Shown: positions 24,478 through 36,879 of the stretch, one piece after another
Numbering within the stretch: position 1 is the first letter of the stretch
How the letters are laid out: each line of letters starts with the position of its first letter
NCBI GenBank assembly: GCA_025330725.1
Contig: JAIWND010000011.1
Span: 248,001 to 312,000, forward strand
Reading direction: 5' to 3'
Length of the DNA stretch: 64,000 nt
Source of the DNA: Chlamydoabsidia padenii
Taxonomy: Eukaryota > Mucoromycota > Mucoromycetes > Mucorales > Cunninghamellaceae
The notes under the pieces: generated by a model
What the model was told of the DNA's origin: nothing
What the model saw: the letters and a program-made list of their open reading frames with translations, nothing else
Databases searched by the model: none
Made by a program: the position numbers and the translations under genes

Positions 24478-25576
24478 ACGCACACTCGTGGAACCCCTTT
24501 ACTGTGGTTTTTATTGTTTTTATTAGTATAGTCATCTTTTACATAGTTGGTTTATAATAAAAGCATAAAGAGACGGGTATATTGCCCCTTGTCTTTTTTA
24601 AAAACTACTTGTCTTGTATTGATGATGATGTTGGAATCATTCAGTACCCCCCTATAACAAATTGTACACGATCGTTTTTTTAAATAAAGAAAAAAACATT
24701 TACTTTATTGTTCAAACTACTATGCTAATATATCTAAATGGCTAAAACCGCCCATCATAGCCAATACCAGAATTGATCATTCTCGTTTCCAGTCTGTAAC
24801 CCAACAATCTTGAATTACCTTGTGTAGCCCCTTGCATCGCCAGTATCAGATAATTTATTAGTCAAGATGAGCTTGTCCCTTTTGGTCATTGTCGATAGGT
24901 GGTGCATCATTAGGTCGAGTCTTTAAAAAGTTCTGACACTAATCCAACTTGTCAAGGTGAATGCTTGGTCTGTTGTAGAGTGTCCTTTACTTTCGGTACC
25001 TACTGGGAGTAACACAAAAAATAAAGTGGTTGGATTAGTCACGGGAAACATTTGTCATTGCTTACTTTTGTTTTGTCATTGCTTACCTTTATTTTATGCA
25101 TCATTCAAAAAGTTGTGCAATGGGAAAAGAAAAAAAAAAAGGATGAAAAGGTACAAATTTTTTCGTCTCCGTATTTTCAACCCCCGATCGGACAACTTTC
25201 CCCACTATCATAGCAACCTTACTGCTATGATATCATGTGAAGCACTATAGTGTTTTAATTAAAAAACCATGAAGAAAAGATAAAAGCGTGAAAACACTGA
25301 CAAGAGTATCATAGTTCCAGTCAAGAGCCAAATGGCGGGACATGTTGTATCCATCATATTACAATCTACTATACATAAAACATAACATTAGTAAGAGAAC
25401 ATCACATGTACTGTACACTGTTTTTTATGTGATGGGATTCAGAACACATCTACCATGAGGGAGGACCCATGCTCGGCGTCCGCATGAACTATTGTTTCGA
25501 TCGCCGATTTAAATGTTCTTTTTTAAAAGCTTACCTTTTTCGTTTCATTTTCTCCCACTCTTCTCATTATTATACA
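24478..25576. other. Intergenic region between RPS20 and GH15 gene
   Basis: RPS20 3' flank with AATAAAG-type poly-A signal near 24556, then 900 bp of unstructured AT-rich DNA. TCGCCGATTTAAATG at 25501-25515 lies 62 bp before the GH15 start. No gene supported. Confidence 0.5.
25501..25515. promoter_or_regulatory. Motif variant (GCCGATTTAAA class) upstream of GH15 gene
   Basis: TCGCCGATTTAAATG, 62 bp upstream of ATG 25577. The same variant occurs upstream of the HisRS and alpha-arrestin genes. Confidence 0.4.
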
Positions 25577-28305
25577 ATGTCTCGCTCATACAACTTTAAT
25601 AAAGACGAAGAACATAAAGACAAAGTAAGTTTAAACAAGGCTGTGCTGCATTACAGTAGTGTTGGACTAGTGCTAATAAAAATAAAAATAAAGTCGTTTG
25701 GTTATCAACTAGATAGTGAAATTGAAGCCCGTAAAGAACCGCCTAAAGAATTACCTGGAGGTGCACGCTATGTGGCGGATACAAGACGCATGTCGCTAAA
25801 TTCTCCTTCAAAAGAAGAAGAACAATCGTTAACAGAAAACACCCGTTGTGACGTGCGTACTCGCGGCTACCTCCCCATTGAAAATTACGGCATCATTGGC
25901 AATCTACGCACGGTGGCGCTCTGTGGCACGGATGGCTCGATGGATTTCTTTTGTTACCCCAAATTCGACAGTCCTTCGATCTTTTGCCGACTGTTGGACA
26001 AGGGCAAGGGTGGGCATTTCTCGATCAAACCAGTCAACTATACCAGCAACAAGCAGCAATACTTACCCAACAGCAACATTCTCACCACGCGCTTCATGTC
26101 CCAAGACGGTGTGTCCGAAATCACAGACTATATGCATATTCCCGAACAAAACCAAAGCACACTCAAGAAACCACTGTTGCCTTGGCTGATTCGAACCGTG
26201 CGTGTGGTGCGGGGTACAGTGGCATTCAGGATGGAATGTTTCCCTTCCTTCAACTATGGTCAAGCCTCTCATACTGCTCATATCCACAGTCAAGACCCTT
26301 ATGAATTCAAAGCCAAGGTGGATCAACGTATGCCATTTGCCTCGTCCACTCGATCCGAATCTTCTCCTCAAAGTGTGGTGTTTGAAACTCGACAGCCTGG
26401 ATTCAAAACGTGTCACGGTGATGGCCAGCTCTTGAAAATGGATTTGCGGTTCTTGTCTCGGTGTGGTGATTATGATTGTCCAAATATCATGCTCCATTTG
26501 GATAACGAAGCGGCCGAATTGGGTTTGAAAGGTCCGGGTGTCGTGTCGTCTTTTACTCTGGAAGAAAGCCAAGAAGTGACATTTGTGTTTCGGGAGCTTC
26601 CTCCGGATAATGAACCCAAGGATGAATCGAATCTGGCACGCATGACTCGGTTGTCTTATGATCCTCCTTTGACTGTGGATTTAATGGATGCTTTGTTTCG
26701 TCAAACTGCAAAGTATTGGCAAGGCTGGATTGGATCAAGTACTTATAATGGGCGGTGGCGTGAAAGTGTCATGCGATCGGCATTGACTTTGAAACTATTA
26801 ACTTATGATCCGGCAAGTACTTTTTTAGGATCAACTACCTAGTTTACTAACTGATTCTCTTTATATATATATATATATCCATAGACTGGTGCTGTGGTTG
26901 CTGCTCCTACATTTGGTATACCTGAAGGTAAAATGAATGGATAATAAAAAGGGGGCGACTAACCTTCTTCTTTTTATTATGCAGCTATTGGCGGGGAACG
27001 AAACTGGGATTATCGATATGTTTGGATTCGTGATTCCTCATTCACCATTTATGCTTTCCTGCGACTTGGATTCACTGAAGAAGCCAGAAAGTATTTGGAA
27101 TACATTGAATCTCGATGTAAAAACTTGGTAAAGCAGTTTAATCATAGTAACACACATACATGGAAAAAACTAATGTCTTTTTTTTTTCTTCCTGGGTTTT
27201 ATCAATAGAATGAAGATGGATCACTTAATATCATGTATAGTATCGATGGCAGTAAAGAACTTGAAGAATACGAATTGGAACACTTTGAAGGGTATCGGTC
27301 CTCACGACCAGTACGGGTGGGTAATGGTGCGACTGATCATCTCCAACTGGACATTTATGGTGAATTGATGGATGGGATCTATTTGTACAACAAGTATGGC
27401 TCACCTATTTCTTATGATATGTGGTGTATCGTACGTAAATTGGCAAACTATGTGGTCGATCATTGGCAATTACCTGATATGTCTATTTGGGAAGTCCGAT
27501 CAACCAAGCAACGGTTTACTTACTCCATGATCATGTGCTGGGTGGCCTTGGACCGAGGTAAATAATAATAATAATAATAATGGATGATAGATGGTGGTAC
27601 TTACTCTATATGTAGCACTTCGATTGGCTGATAAACGACAATTCCCATGCTTTGAACGTGACAAATGGCTTCATACTCGGGACACGATTTACGAAACAAT
27701 TCAAACCAAATGCTACAATGAAAAATACAAGATGTATTCCCAAAGTATCGAAACCCCTGATGCGGTGGATGCTAGTAGTTTGATCATGCCTTTGGTCTTC
27801 TTTTGCTCTCCTACTGATCCTCGCCTATTGAATACCATTCAACGTATCTTATTGCCACCGGAAAAAGGTAAATTAGAAACGTAAGTGACGACGAAATCTC
27901 ATCCACTTTTTTTGGGGGTGGTAGGTGGTTTGATGACCAATGATTTGGTATTTAGATACAACTTTTTAACAACGGATGATGGTGTCGGTGGTGAAGAAGG
28001 TGCCTTTTCGATGTGTACATTTTGGTTGGTGGAAGCTTTGGCAAGAGCAGGTCGATATGACAAGAAACTTTTATCTCGGGCATCCGTCATGTTTGAACGC
28101 ATGCTGTCTTATGGAAATCATCTGGGTCTCTTTAGTGAAGAAGTCGCACGGAGTGGGGAATTGTTAGGTAACTTTCCCCAGGCATTTACTCATATTGCTT
28201 TTATTAGTGGTAAGTGGTCGTCGGAGGTTAAAATTTGACATGTTGCATTAACGTCCTTCTTTTTTATATAAAGCTGCCTATAACTTGGATCGTGTCGAAC
28301 GGTAG
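25577..28305 (+). CDS. Glycoside hydrolase family 15 protein (trehalase/glucoamylase-like)
   Basis: Retaining the intron choices below the frame closes at 756 residues: 25577-25624, 25694-26812, 26885-26927, 26985-27127, 27209-27557, 27616-27867, 27925-28209, 28274-28305. The N-terminal beta domain begins [20 protein letters not shown], then [18 protein letters not shown]; the catalytic (alpha/alpha)6 barrel has [19 protein letters not shown] and [21 protein letters not shown], with [12 protein letters not shown] at the C-terminus. This is the GH15 branch that includes prokaryotic-type trehalases and glucodextranases, not secreted Rhizopus glucoamylase: there is no signal peptide or starch-binding domain, so a cytosolic role, perhaps in trehalose or maltodextrin breakdown, is inferred. 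Intron 26813-26884 is GC-AG (gcaagt). Whether intron 25625-25693 is removed is uncertain, since the frame is also open through it. Confidence 0.9.
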
Positions 28306-28800
28306 AATAGCTCTTGTATTTATATATCATGTATTATCTTTGTATTGTATCTTGAATAAACATTATTATTTATTGAATCGGCGTATACTTTACTCCTTAC
28401 TGTGTGCTTCATTTCCTTTTACCGGCATTTTAAAAAACTTGCCCTGTTGTTGTCTCCTTTTCATCATTCATACGTTAAATTCAGTACTCCTATTTATAAA
28501 TCTCTTCTTCTTCTTCTTCTTCTTCTCTTAACACACCAACAATAAAGTACCTTACAATACGTATGTAAAGTCTAGAGAATGGGGAACATATAGGTTGTCG
28601 GAGTCTGATGATTAACTATCTTTCTGTTTATAGCATGAAAAGCATTGCATTAAAATTGAACTCAAAGCGGCGTTTTGAGTATGACAATCAAGACCTGCAA
28701 GAACAAGTAAGATCGAAGACATGCGTTTTTTGACCAAATCATACTCATTGATGATGGGGGGTTTAAAAAAAAAAGGGGGTATATCATGATTTCCAATCAG
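28306..28800. other. Intergenic / unresolved 5' part of next gene
   Basis: Contains a CTT microsatellite near 28501-28525 and a possible first exon at 28635-28706 (ATG after a tatag acceptor, donor gtaaga) whose phase does not fit the following exon. Nothing else supported. Confidence 0.35.
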
Positions 28801-29377
28801 TACTAGATTTGTTCCATAAAGCCATCGACTCATGCCCTCCACCTAGAAATACATGGCTCATTGTTTTCTTCCTATGTTGGACAGGCGGATTGTTCGGGTA
28901 CTTTTATCTAGCCAAACCATTGACCACCATCTATCCTTTTTTCGTTTCCTTATTTGTGGTGACATTGATGGTCATGTGGAGATACCGGATCGTCCAATCC
29001 AAAGTAAGGTAACCAATACAAGATCATGATAAAAAACTAACAAAAGTTTTCCCCCCCCCCTCCTTTTACTAGTTGGAGACACGCTTGTTTGAATTATGTG
29101 ATAGATTAAATGCCACTGAAAACTTGAAAGGCATTCATTATCATTTTTCTTTTCAAAGTGGATGCTGGCGCCATACAGTTTATGTAAGTATAAAGGAGGG
29201 CGCATGCATTTTAAAAACTCCGGCTAAGGCGATTGGGTTCAGACCCTGACGATTGATGTCGATGATAGGTATCAGGCATTAACAGGTTATCACACACAAG
29301 ATAAAGTATCTGTACCCGATGTAGCTCATGTTCCCCAGGCTTCATGGGATGAAAAATCACCAACATGTCGAGTGTAA
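28801..29377 (+). CDS. Small membrane protein, first exon unresolved
   Basis: Three exons join in phase, 28801-29003, 29073-29183 and 29276-29377, giving about 138 residues with a stop at 29375. Two adjacent hydrophobic helices are visible (TWLIVFFLCWTGGLFGYFY and PFFVSLFVVTLMVMW), followed by a soluble tail ending in TCRV. The first codons (DLFHKAIDSCPPPRN) suggest a cytosolic N-terminus preceding the membrane hairpin. No in-frame ATG lies upstream in exon 28801, and the candidate first exon at 28635-28706 is out of phase by one base, so the 5' model is missing or the gene is damaged. No family is recognised. Confidence 0.45.
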
Positions 29378-31139
29378 TACAGGATGAGCTTTGTAAAGGG
29401 AGCACCTTTCCAAGAAAAGGAGGACCCTCCCAGTGTTACTATTAATTAGTGGTCTATCATTATATCATTTAAAAGATTTTGTTTATTTAATTTATTAATT
29501 AATAATAATATAACATTTCTATAATACTACAGAGTGAAAGAGCTATAACTGGTATGGAGCGGGATGTCTTTTGTGTAGGCGAATGCTACAAGGATGTCCA
29601 CATAACCTACAGAGGCCAAAGTCATTTATAAAATCAGTTGATCATGTCAGTATGTTCTGTTGGCAGTAGTTGAATTATTAAAAAAAAAAAAAAAAAAAAA
29701 GTGTGGAAAAGGGGGCAAGTGACCAAGTTTTTAAACGCCGCCGGGATTTAAAACGTCGCCACCAGTCTACGATTTCCCCATCTAGCTTTTTAAATACGCA
29801 AGTTCCCTCTCACATTCATACAGACTAACCTTTGCTTTTACTAACTCGCTATCTTCTATATTATTCTCAGTGTAGTGGTCTTAACTCTTTTTATTGGGGG
29901 GATTAACAAGGTCTTTCCTTTGATTGCGATGGACTAAACCCTTGGTAAGAAGATACTATTAGGCTACTTGGGTATGTCTTTGCTGTATAGGTTGGTATTG
30001 GTACTCTGGATTGAAGGTAATGTTGAAGAGAGAGAGAAAAAAAAGAGGGGAGGCTCTGTTTGTGCTAATGCGTACACTAATTGACCTACCTTTTTTTATT
30101 AGAATCCACTGGGGGAGGGATCTAAATTGGTACCAACGTAAACTAAAAGTGAATGGAATACTATACAAGGCACCGATGATGTTATACTCTTTTTTTATCG
30201 TAATTAGGTTTGTCTGTAAAGGAAGCCTTGGTCATGATAAAAAGGTGAATCACTCACATCAATCCATACTAATCTAGCATACTCTTTATAACCGATCAGA
30301 GTCCTTTATACTGTGTAGGTGGATGTTGAATAATCAAGTTACTGTTTTGAAAAAAAGGATGCCTGCTCTTTTGTCCAACAATGGCGATACCTCAACGATC
30401 GTATTCGAGCTAAACTAGTGATGCTCCTCAAATCTAATGAAAAATCTGACCATAATGATAATCTTGCTGTTTGTCCACTGAATACACCACTGTTTGTCGG
30501 CTTGACTTTAATAATCACAATCACACAATAGTTTATACTGTAGTATAGTAATAGCATAGTATAGCCCCCTTTTTTTTGTATAAACCATTCAATAAAAGAA
30601 CTATTTGACAACTAATCATTTACTATGTGGGGCAATGCATGAAAGCTTTTATAGTCTAATGAATCACCCATGCGATACGTGCATGTTGGGTTATTGTTTT
30701 GCGTCGTCGGCGTTTGAAAAAAAAAGGACAACCCGCATGAATGTCGATCTCTGAAATGAACGTTCCTGGATCAACGATTCAACCAAGACATACACCTGAT
30801 TATCGTCCTTTCAAAAAATAGTATGAATTGGTAGGGGAAAGCTTTACAAAGTTGACTAGATAAAATGTCTCTTTTGGGTGTCTCCAACACGTTAGGCAGA
30901 CTTCTTGATCTGATTGGCTCAACATTATAAACACTTTACACCCCGCTTTCCTAATTCTGTACAAATAGACTTTTTTAAAAAAAAAAAAGCTTTATCCTTG
31001 AAAACGTGACAGAGTGGATGATAAAGGATAGGATCGAAAAGATTAGGGTTATATTTTGTGTCTCTTTTTGATAACTTGTGCACTGTATAAAAATCCTCTT
31101 CTTCTTTTTTGTTTTTCCAGCAAGTTAAATATATTCACG
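29378..31139. other. 1.8 kb intergenic region
   Basis: Holds an A20 run near 29681-29700, CGCCGGGATTTAAAACG at 29738-29754 (composite-motif variant without a near gene), and the RNase T2 promoter with a TATAAA-like site near 31086. No gene supported. Confidence 0.5.
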
Positions 31140-31939
31140 ATGGTCAAGCTTTGGGCGAGTCTGGTGGTGTTGATAGGAACAGTAACGACGATATTGGGAA
31201 AAAAACATTATCCTCCATTGATCAATGATCAATGTGGTCGACATCCTCCTCAAAGTTGTTCATTGGCTGCTAATACTACGTCCCTCGGTTCTTGTTGTAT
31301 CGAGAAAAAGGCAGGACTCTTTTTGCTCAGGTACAGCGGGATTTGAATTATTTTCATTCACCTTTATCACCTCATCTCATTTTCATTTTCATTCATCTCT
31401 TTCACCTAGCCAATTCTGGGATGTCCATGCCGGGGTATGTAAATTAAAAACACAGGTGGAGTGGGATAACTAACCAACTCGATTTATATGGTTACTTGCG
31501 GCTGTAGTATGAAGATCGTTGGACGATTCATGGTCTCTGGAATGACTTTTGTAACGGCTCCTATGTAAGGCACAAAACAACTTTATATATTAAAACTGAC
31601 TTTTCCCTTTTTGTTATTGCCTAGCCTTCTAATTGCGATCCTTCAAGAGAATATAGCAACATTACCGAAATCTTGGTCTCTCGTCGTGCATTCCGACTTC
31701 TTCAAGAAATGAACAATGACTGGCCTAATTCTGCTGGTAAGGGTAAATGGAAACTTGTCTACAAGAAAGTATAAAGTTATATTAACTTTTTGTCTTTTTT
31801 ATTATTACTGTATACTCAAGGTCATGTTGATGACTTTTGGTAAGTTGTTTTTTTACCTACTCCTTTTTACACTATTAACGATATACTCTGCCTTTTTATT
31901 GAATAGGTCTCATGAATGGAATAAGCATGGTAAGCAAGA

Positions 31940-31980
<41 letters not shown>

Positions 31981-32458
31981 CAGGGGAAACATTGGAATTA
32001 ACAAAAGTGGATAGGTACCTGTATGTCGACATTTGAACCCAACTGCTACGAAAACAAGGACGTCTTTCAAGGCATGATTGATTTCTACAACACCACCATG
32101 AAACTCCATCAGAAATACAATATCTACAAGGCATTGAAACGCAACGGTATTACTCCTGGTCATACTTACTCAACTGCTCGGGTACAAAAGGCCATCAAGA
32201 AGGAATTCGACATGTTTCCTGATCTACGATGTGATACCAATGGTCATTTGGTGGAAACGTGGATGTACTTTTATGTGAATGTAAGTCTCGATTGACACAT
32301 GTATGTATGTATACTCATTCGTGGTTTGTTTGTTATAGGGACCTGTTAAACGAATGGATATTGTACCTACGCATAACAACAATGCCACCAATTGTAATAG
32401 CACCTTGATTTATCCTACAAAGTATCCTAATGATACCGCCAATCCAAAGTTATGGTGA
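31140..32458 (+). CDS. Secreted ribonuclease T2 (RNase Rh type)
   Basis: Acid, base-nonspecific endoribonuclease acting through a 2',3'-cyclic phosphate, probably for phosphate and nucleotide scavenging. Eight exons: 31140-31330, 31410-31434, 31508-31564, 31625-31736, 31821-31839, 31907-31929, 32015-32280 and 32339-32458, 270 residues. A signal peptide (MVKLWASLVVLIGTVTTILG) precedes the mature chain. Active-site box CAS I is WTIHGLWND in exon 3 and CAS II is FWSHEWNKHG, split over exons 5 and 6; both catalytic His and the Glu/Lys of CAS II are present. Paired Cys (SCC, NCD, NCY, CDT, NCN) fit the disulfide pattern. Microexons of 25, 19 and 23 nt encode the catalytic core. The intron before exon 7 contains an A run of about 39. 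GCGGGATTTGAATT lies inside intron 1. Confidence 0.95.
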
Positions 32459-33864
32459 TCTGGAATAGTAGTAAAAGATAGATAATATAGTATTTGGATC
32501 AAACTCTCTTTTTTTAATAAAGCATTGTAATAGAACTGATGACTTGTTTAATCATTTCATTATATACATACACCAGCCTTTTTATCCTACTCCTCTTTAT
32601 TGAGAAATGCTAGGCGTACGGAATTTTGAAAGAGTATCACTCACTCAATGGTGAATGGATGCTAATGATTAAAGTAACGGTGTGGATACTATGGCATATT
32701 TCCAACATACTTTACCGCAAAAGCCAAGCATCAAGACTCTTGTGTCAGTCTGTCCAAGCTTCCCAAGACTTTCCTCTTTATTGAGTGCTTATTCCATTTT
32801 TAACCCCTTGTCAGAGGTCCAATTTGCATGAATGGAACTTTGATCCCTCGTCTTGCCACCAAAGCCATAATACATATACTTTGGATCGTGTCAACATAGC
32901 TAGTCTATGGGGATTTGATAATGATGACAAGTATACATATGCTTTTGGTGGGTACCGTAAACAAGACATTTCCCAAGTAATAATCCCCAACCTATTATAC
33001 AGTCTAGCAACCCCACAAATACACTTTAATGATATATAACATATTCCTGCCTACCAAAACACAAGACCACAAATGTTAAACAATGATAATAAAAAAATGG
33101 ATGCTTTATTGTTGATTGGATACGCTAACTACAAAACCAAGTTCTAAAGGATGCCCGTGATCAATAATCTAAGTAAACAAGATAAGAGTAGACGAGTATT
33201 TTCACATCAAGTTACAACTTACCGCTCTATAGTAATATCACTAGTAACAGGAGCATGACAGTCATGGGTTAGATCGGGTAAGAAAAAACAAGCAATGGGT
33301 TAGTTTGAGTATATCGTCGTTGTTTGTTCTTTTTGATTTATTACTTGCATGATCTCCAGGCAGTGATTGTGAAGAGGATACAACGATTTCTTACCTTGTG
33401 TGTGCCAAGTATCGTAGATTGCGAGACCAAATGTGTGTCGCATGACCAGTCAAACTGTAAGAAAGGGGAATCTATTACTTCAGAGGGGTTAATTAATCAA
33501 GATTTATTTATTACTTACGCCAACGGAGACTTGGGTGGGGGAAAGACATATCAAACAGCTTGGTGTTCTATGGGTAAAAAAGGCATATATATATAAAAAA
33601 AAAAGAGGAGCGGGAAAAAAAGACAAAGAAAAAAGGGAGGCCCAACCAGAAACATGGTATTTAAATACCGCTGGGGGATTATTTTTTTAAAAAAGGGTGT
33701 GTATGATATGCAAAGATTGTCAAATGTATAAAGTTTTATTGGATGGATGTAACAAAGTCTACAAACTACAATAGAACCAAATCCAAGTAATAATAAAAAA
33801 AAGACAAAGAGACATGTAAAAAGAAGGTTGATCTTTATTAATCTTTTTCGATATGTGTGTGTGT
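32459..33864. other. 1.4 kb intergenic region with MITE-like fragment
   Basis: Contains repeat copy B (separate entry). The remainder, including several short open frames at 32785-33596, shows no coding signal, domain or splice structure that holds together. Confidence 0.5.
32591..32785. mobile_element. MITE-like repeat, copy B, flanked by 14-bp direct repeat
   Basis: TGCTAGGCGTACGGAATTTT at 32608-32627 equals the left terminal repeat of copy C. One internal unit follows (GATGCTAATGATTAAAGT at 32656). The right terminal repeat is missing. The whole is bracketed by TCCTCTTTATTGAG at 32591-32604 and 32772-32785. Confidence 0.65.
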
Positions 33865-34435
33865 TTAGTTGGCCTTCTTGCGGAAAGAGCAACCTTCGGT
33901 CAAACGAGCACGGCCACCAGTGGGTTGGCACAAGACAGTACCGCAAGAGGAGCAGAGCACAACAGTTTGAGCATGGGAGAAGACAGTGCTAATGTTCAAA
34001 CAACCTACATTGTAGTAAAAAAAAAAAAAACATCCATCAGTCGATATAATGGTTCATATGGTTGGGGGTTAACATACCAGGGCACTTGACGTCCATGAAG
34101 TAAGAGTTGGGAGATTGCACAAGACGCTTGAGCTTGTGAGAGCGCTTTTCGTGTTCAACGGTAGGGTGAAGAAGATCGACGGCCAACTAAAGTAAAGATG
34201 ATTATAAAATAGAGACATGTTAGTTGACTGTTTCGGTTTATGATTATTCCCTCCCCCCTTTTTCTAAATCAATGGCCGGTGTCATCATCATAAAGACATT
34301 ACGTCTTTTTTTTTCCATAAAATGACAATCGATCCATCCATTCATCCATCCATCCCAGCTAATTTATCCATCCATTTCAATCGTCGTATATATGTATATA
34401 ATAGTAAGATCAATCGTAGGGTCACTTACGGTCAT
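33865..34435 (-). CDS. RPS27: 40S ribosomal protein S27 (eS27)
   Basis: Zinc-binding protein of the 40S subunit. Exons 34430-34435 (six bases: ATG ACC), 34078-34186 and 33865-34004 give 84 residues. [33 protein letters not shown] and [30 protein letters not shown] are the eS27 signature; the C4 zinc finger is CPGC..CSSC, interrupted by intron 2. The two-codon first exon is fixed by the acceptor before LAVDLL and the gtaagt after ATGACC. TTTTCAAATCCCGC lies about 90 bp upstream. Confidence 0.97.
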
Positions 34436-34524
34436 TGTGTATGCGAAAAAAGGAAGGAATGCAACAATTTTTAAATGGGCCTCTTTTTATTCAAGTTTCC
34501 AGAACCAACTCCGCAGCACGACTA

Positions 34525-34538
34525 TTTTCAAATCCCGC
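34525..34538. promoter_or_regulatory. Composite motif upstream of RPS27
   Basis: TTTTCAAATCCCGC, 90 bp upstream of the ATG at 34435. Exact core match. Confidence 0.6.
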
Positions 34539-34711
34539 TTGTGGAGGGGGGAGGTCAAACCACTTGATCTAAAAAAAAGACAATGCTACCGCTGCGACAG
34601 GAGCACCAATCAAGTATGATATGTATAAGACTAGTTTGATTTTATTTCAAAAGAAGAGTATGATATACTAAATGACAATATATATGTAATAAAAAGTTGA
34701 TCTATAAACTA

Positions 34712-36506
34712 TTATCCTTCAAACGACCATTCAAATTGTTTGGCAAGCACCCTTCGTCGACCATGGAGTTTAGCAGGATCCCCGAATTCTTGTACCCGAC
34801 GTCGAATCGCCAACCATACCCTATGCACGTCGTCATTATCAGATTTATGAGCCTTGATCATACGCCGCACCGCTGCGAGATTTTCATGACGCAACGCCTT
34901 GAGCTGTAAGATCCGTTCTTTACGCCGCCACATGCCACGACCCAGCACCACCGCATCAAATAAGCGCCAGCGCCCCGTCAGGTCCTTGAAATTGTCGTAC
35001 CGTTCGTCGATCGATACATTATGATACCATACAAACACCCCGAGGGTGGCCACAGCGACAAAGAAGCCCACAAACGTCCCCCCAAAGATGGTGATCCACG
35101 CCCACAAGAAGGAGAGGATGTAGATGGCAGGTAAAAGAGCGAGACCGAAAAAGATCTTGTTCTGAGCCCGCACTTCTTCGTAGATTTCAGATTTGCCCGC
35201 ATAGTACCCGGCGAGATAGAGAGGAAGATGGACCATGAGGCCGGGAAGGAAGAGAGGCAAGTCGATGAGTGAGGCTAATGTGCGTCGTAAGAGTTCGATA
35301 GTCGTGGATGCTGCTGTGATGTTCTTTTCGTTATAGTTGGCGATATGTGAATCTTTCAGTGTCAGATCTTCCAGTTCCATCTTGTATACCCGTAGACTAT
35401 GTTGTAAAGTCGCTATGGATGGATCCTTGGCACCGATTTCTGTCATACAATCTATCAAGCTATAGTATATTTATATATAATGTTAGTTTCCTTTTTTATT
35501 ATAAGGGAGGGGGGTTTACCTTTGAGTTACAGGGACATAATCCTTCATCAATCCATTTTCACCAGGGAATAATAGATGCCGAGCCATTTCAGCAGAGTCA
35601 CGCACATCCCAATTAGGAGCATTGACGGTTAATCTTTCGGTAGCGAGTTCGATATCCCTTGTCAGCTGCTTTGCTCCCTTTTTAGGTTCGTCGAGATAGA
35701 TCTTCAAGTACTTGTCAATGTAGATAGGTTCACCATACCTGCGTTTCAAACACCAAGTTAGTATTTTATATACATATAAATGAGGAATGAGGGTCTTACC
35801 TAACGATCACCACACTACGGTATTTTGATTTCTCGGGGTATACAATCCCAACAGGAAGGATGGCTGCTGGTTTTGGTAAAGAGCCATCAGGATTTGGATG
35901 AGGATCGTCGAGTAAAAGTTTCGCATATTCCAAAGCAGCCTATCATGATAATAATAAATAAAAGAGCTATTTCAACCCCCCCCCCACTCCATCATCGTCA
36001 TTGTCTACTTACAAAACTTGCCCCATCCTTGTATTGACCCAGACGAGGTAGAGTATGACTTGTGCCTTCAGGAAAGACCGCCACTGCTTCACCCAATCGT
36101 AAGACTTGAAAAGTAGAAGAATACAACAAGGAGTTTTCTTTTGTTGTTCGATCCACAGGTACCACACCACAGTTTTCGAGGAAGGTTTTGGCATAGGGGT
36201 GTTTAAACATGGTATTCTTCGCCCAGTAATGTAAACGACGTTGGCCGGGATAAGTCACTGAGAGTACAGCAGGATCAATCACCATATTATGATGAGTAGC
36301 AGCCCTATACAAAAAAAAAAAGTAAATTAAAAAAAAAAAAAAAACATCCGACAATGGAGTAAATGACACAACCTTACTACTTACACAATCAATGGAAGAT
36401 CTTTGGGTGCAAGATGAGCATTTTCAACCTTGATATCAGTAAAAAAAGACCATAAAGCAGTCCTGGATATCAAACAGACAAGTTCATGGCCTATACCAAA
36501 AGGCAT
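34712..36506 (-). CDS. Glycerol-3-phosphate / dihydroxyacetone-phosphate acyltransferase (Gpt2/Sct1-like)
   Basis: First acylation step of glycerolipid synthesis at the ER and lipid droplets. Exons 36385-36506, 36013-36304, 35800-35939, 35520-35738 and 34712-35459 give 506 residues. PlsC-type blocks are clear: THHNMVIDP (block I, NHxxxxD variant) near residue 45, GVVPVDR (block II) near 85, FPEGTSH (block III) near 120, and AAILPVGIVY (block IV) near 165. A hydrophobic pair near residues 380-425 (LPAIYILSFLWAWITIFGGTFVGFFVAVATLGVFVWY) anchors it. Shorter than yeast Gpt2 (743) because the N-terminal and C-terminal extensions are absent. Whether the first exon is complete is less certain. Two composite-motif copies lie 93 and 152 bp upstream. 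Confidence 0.87.
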
Positions 36507-36598
36507 GGTGGGTGTAATATAAAAGAGAGAGAGAGAATGGGAAGAAAGAAAAAAGAAGTAAGAAGAATGTAGGCATTGACTCGACTTTTGGGGTGAAA

Positions 36599-36613
36599 GC
36601 GGGTTTTGAAAAT
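36599..36613. promoter_or_regulatory. Composite motif variant, acyltransferase promoter
   Basis: GCGGGTTTTGAAAAT, 93 bp upstream of the ATG at 36506. Confidence 0.5.
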
Positions 36614-36657
36614 AAATTTTACTTCACGTGGTCCTCTATCCCCTTCGTGCGACTGAA

Positions 36658-36671
36658 GCGGGACTTGAATT
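36658..36671. promoter_or_regulatory. Second composite motif variant, acyltransferase promoter
   Basis: GCGGGACTTGAATT, same orientation, 59 bp further upstream than the first. Confidence 0.5.
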
Positions 36672-36879
36672 GAAGAGGAGTGAGACCCATGATCCATTCA
36701 TGCAAACAAAAAAAGTGTTCAATTGTGGATAAACCCCACCAATCATAAATGTCACAAACAACTGTCGTTTTGTTTGTATCATTGTGGGTGATGAGAAAAT
36801 AAATAAAGAAAAGAGGTTATTCCTTTCCTCTTTCTCTTTTTCTTTTTTTCTCACATCTACTTTTTATCTTTTCTTATCC

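Larger units (their letters stand above)
36507..36879. other. Divergent promoter region, acyltransferase / Pro-rich protein
   Basis: Contains GCGGGTTTTGAAAAT at 36599-36613 and GCGGGACTTGAATT at 36658-36671, plus a GA run near 36523 and a pyrimidine stretch before the + strand start. No gene. Confidence 0.5.

Noticed and set aside
29200..29300. GGTTCAGACCC-like stretch suggesting a tRNA
   Set aside because: No acceptor or anticodon stem can be folded around it; it lies in an intron-exon border of the membrane-protein gene.
33324..33596. 90-codon fr ame with many Cys near 33.4 kb
   Set aside because: Not secreted, no splice partners, no homology noticed; likely chance.
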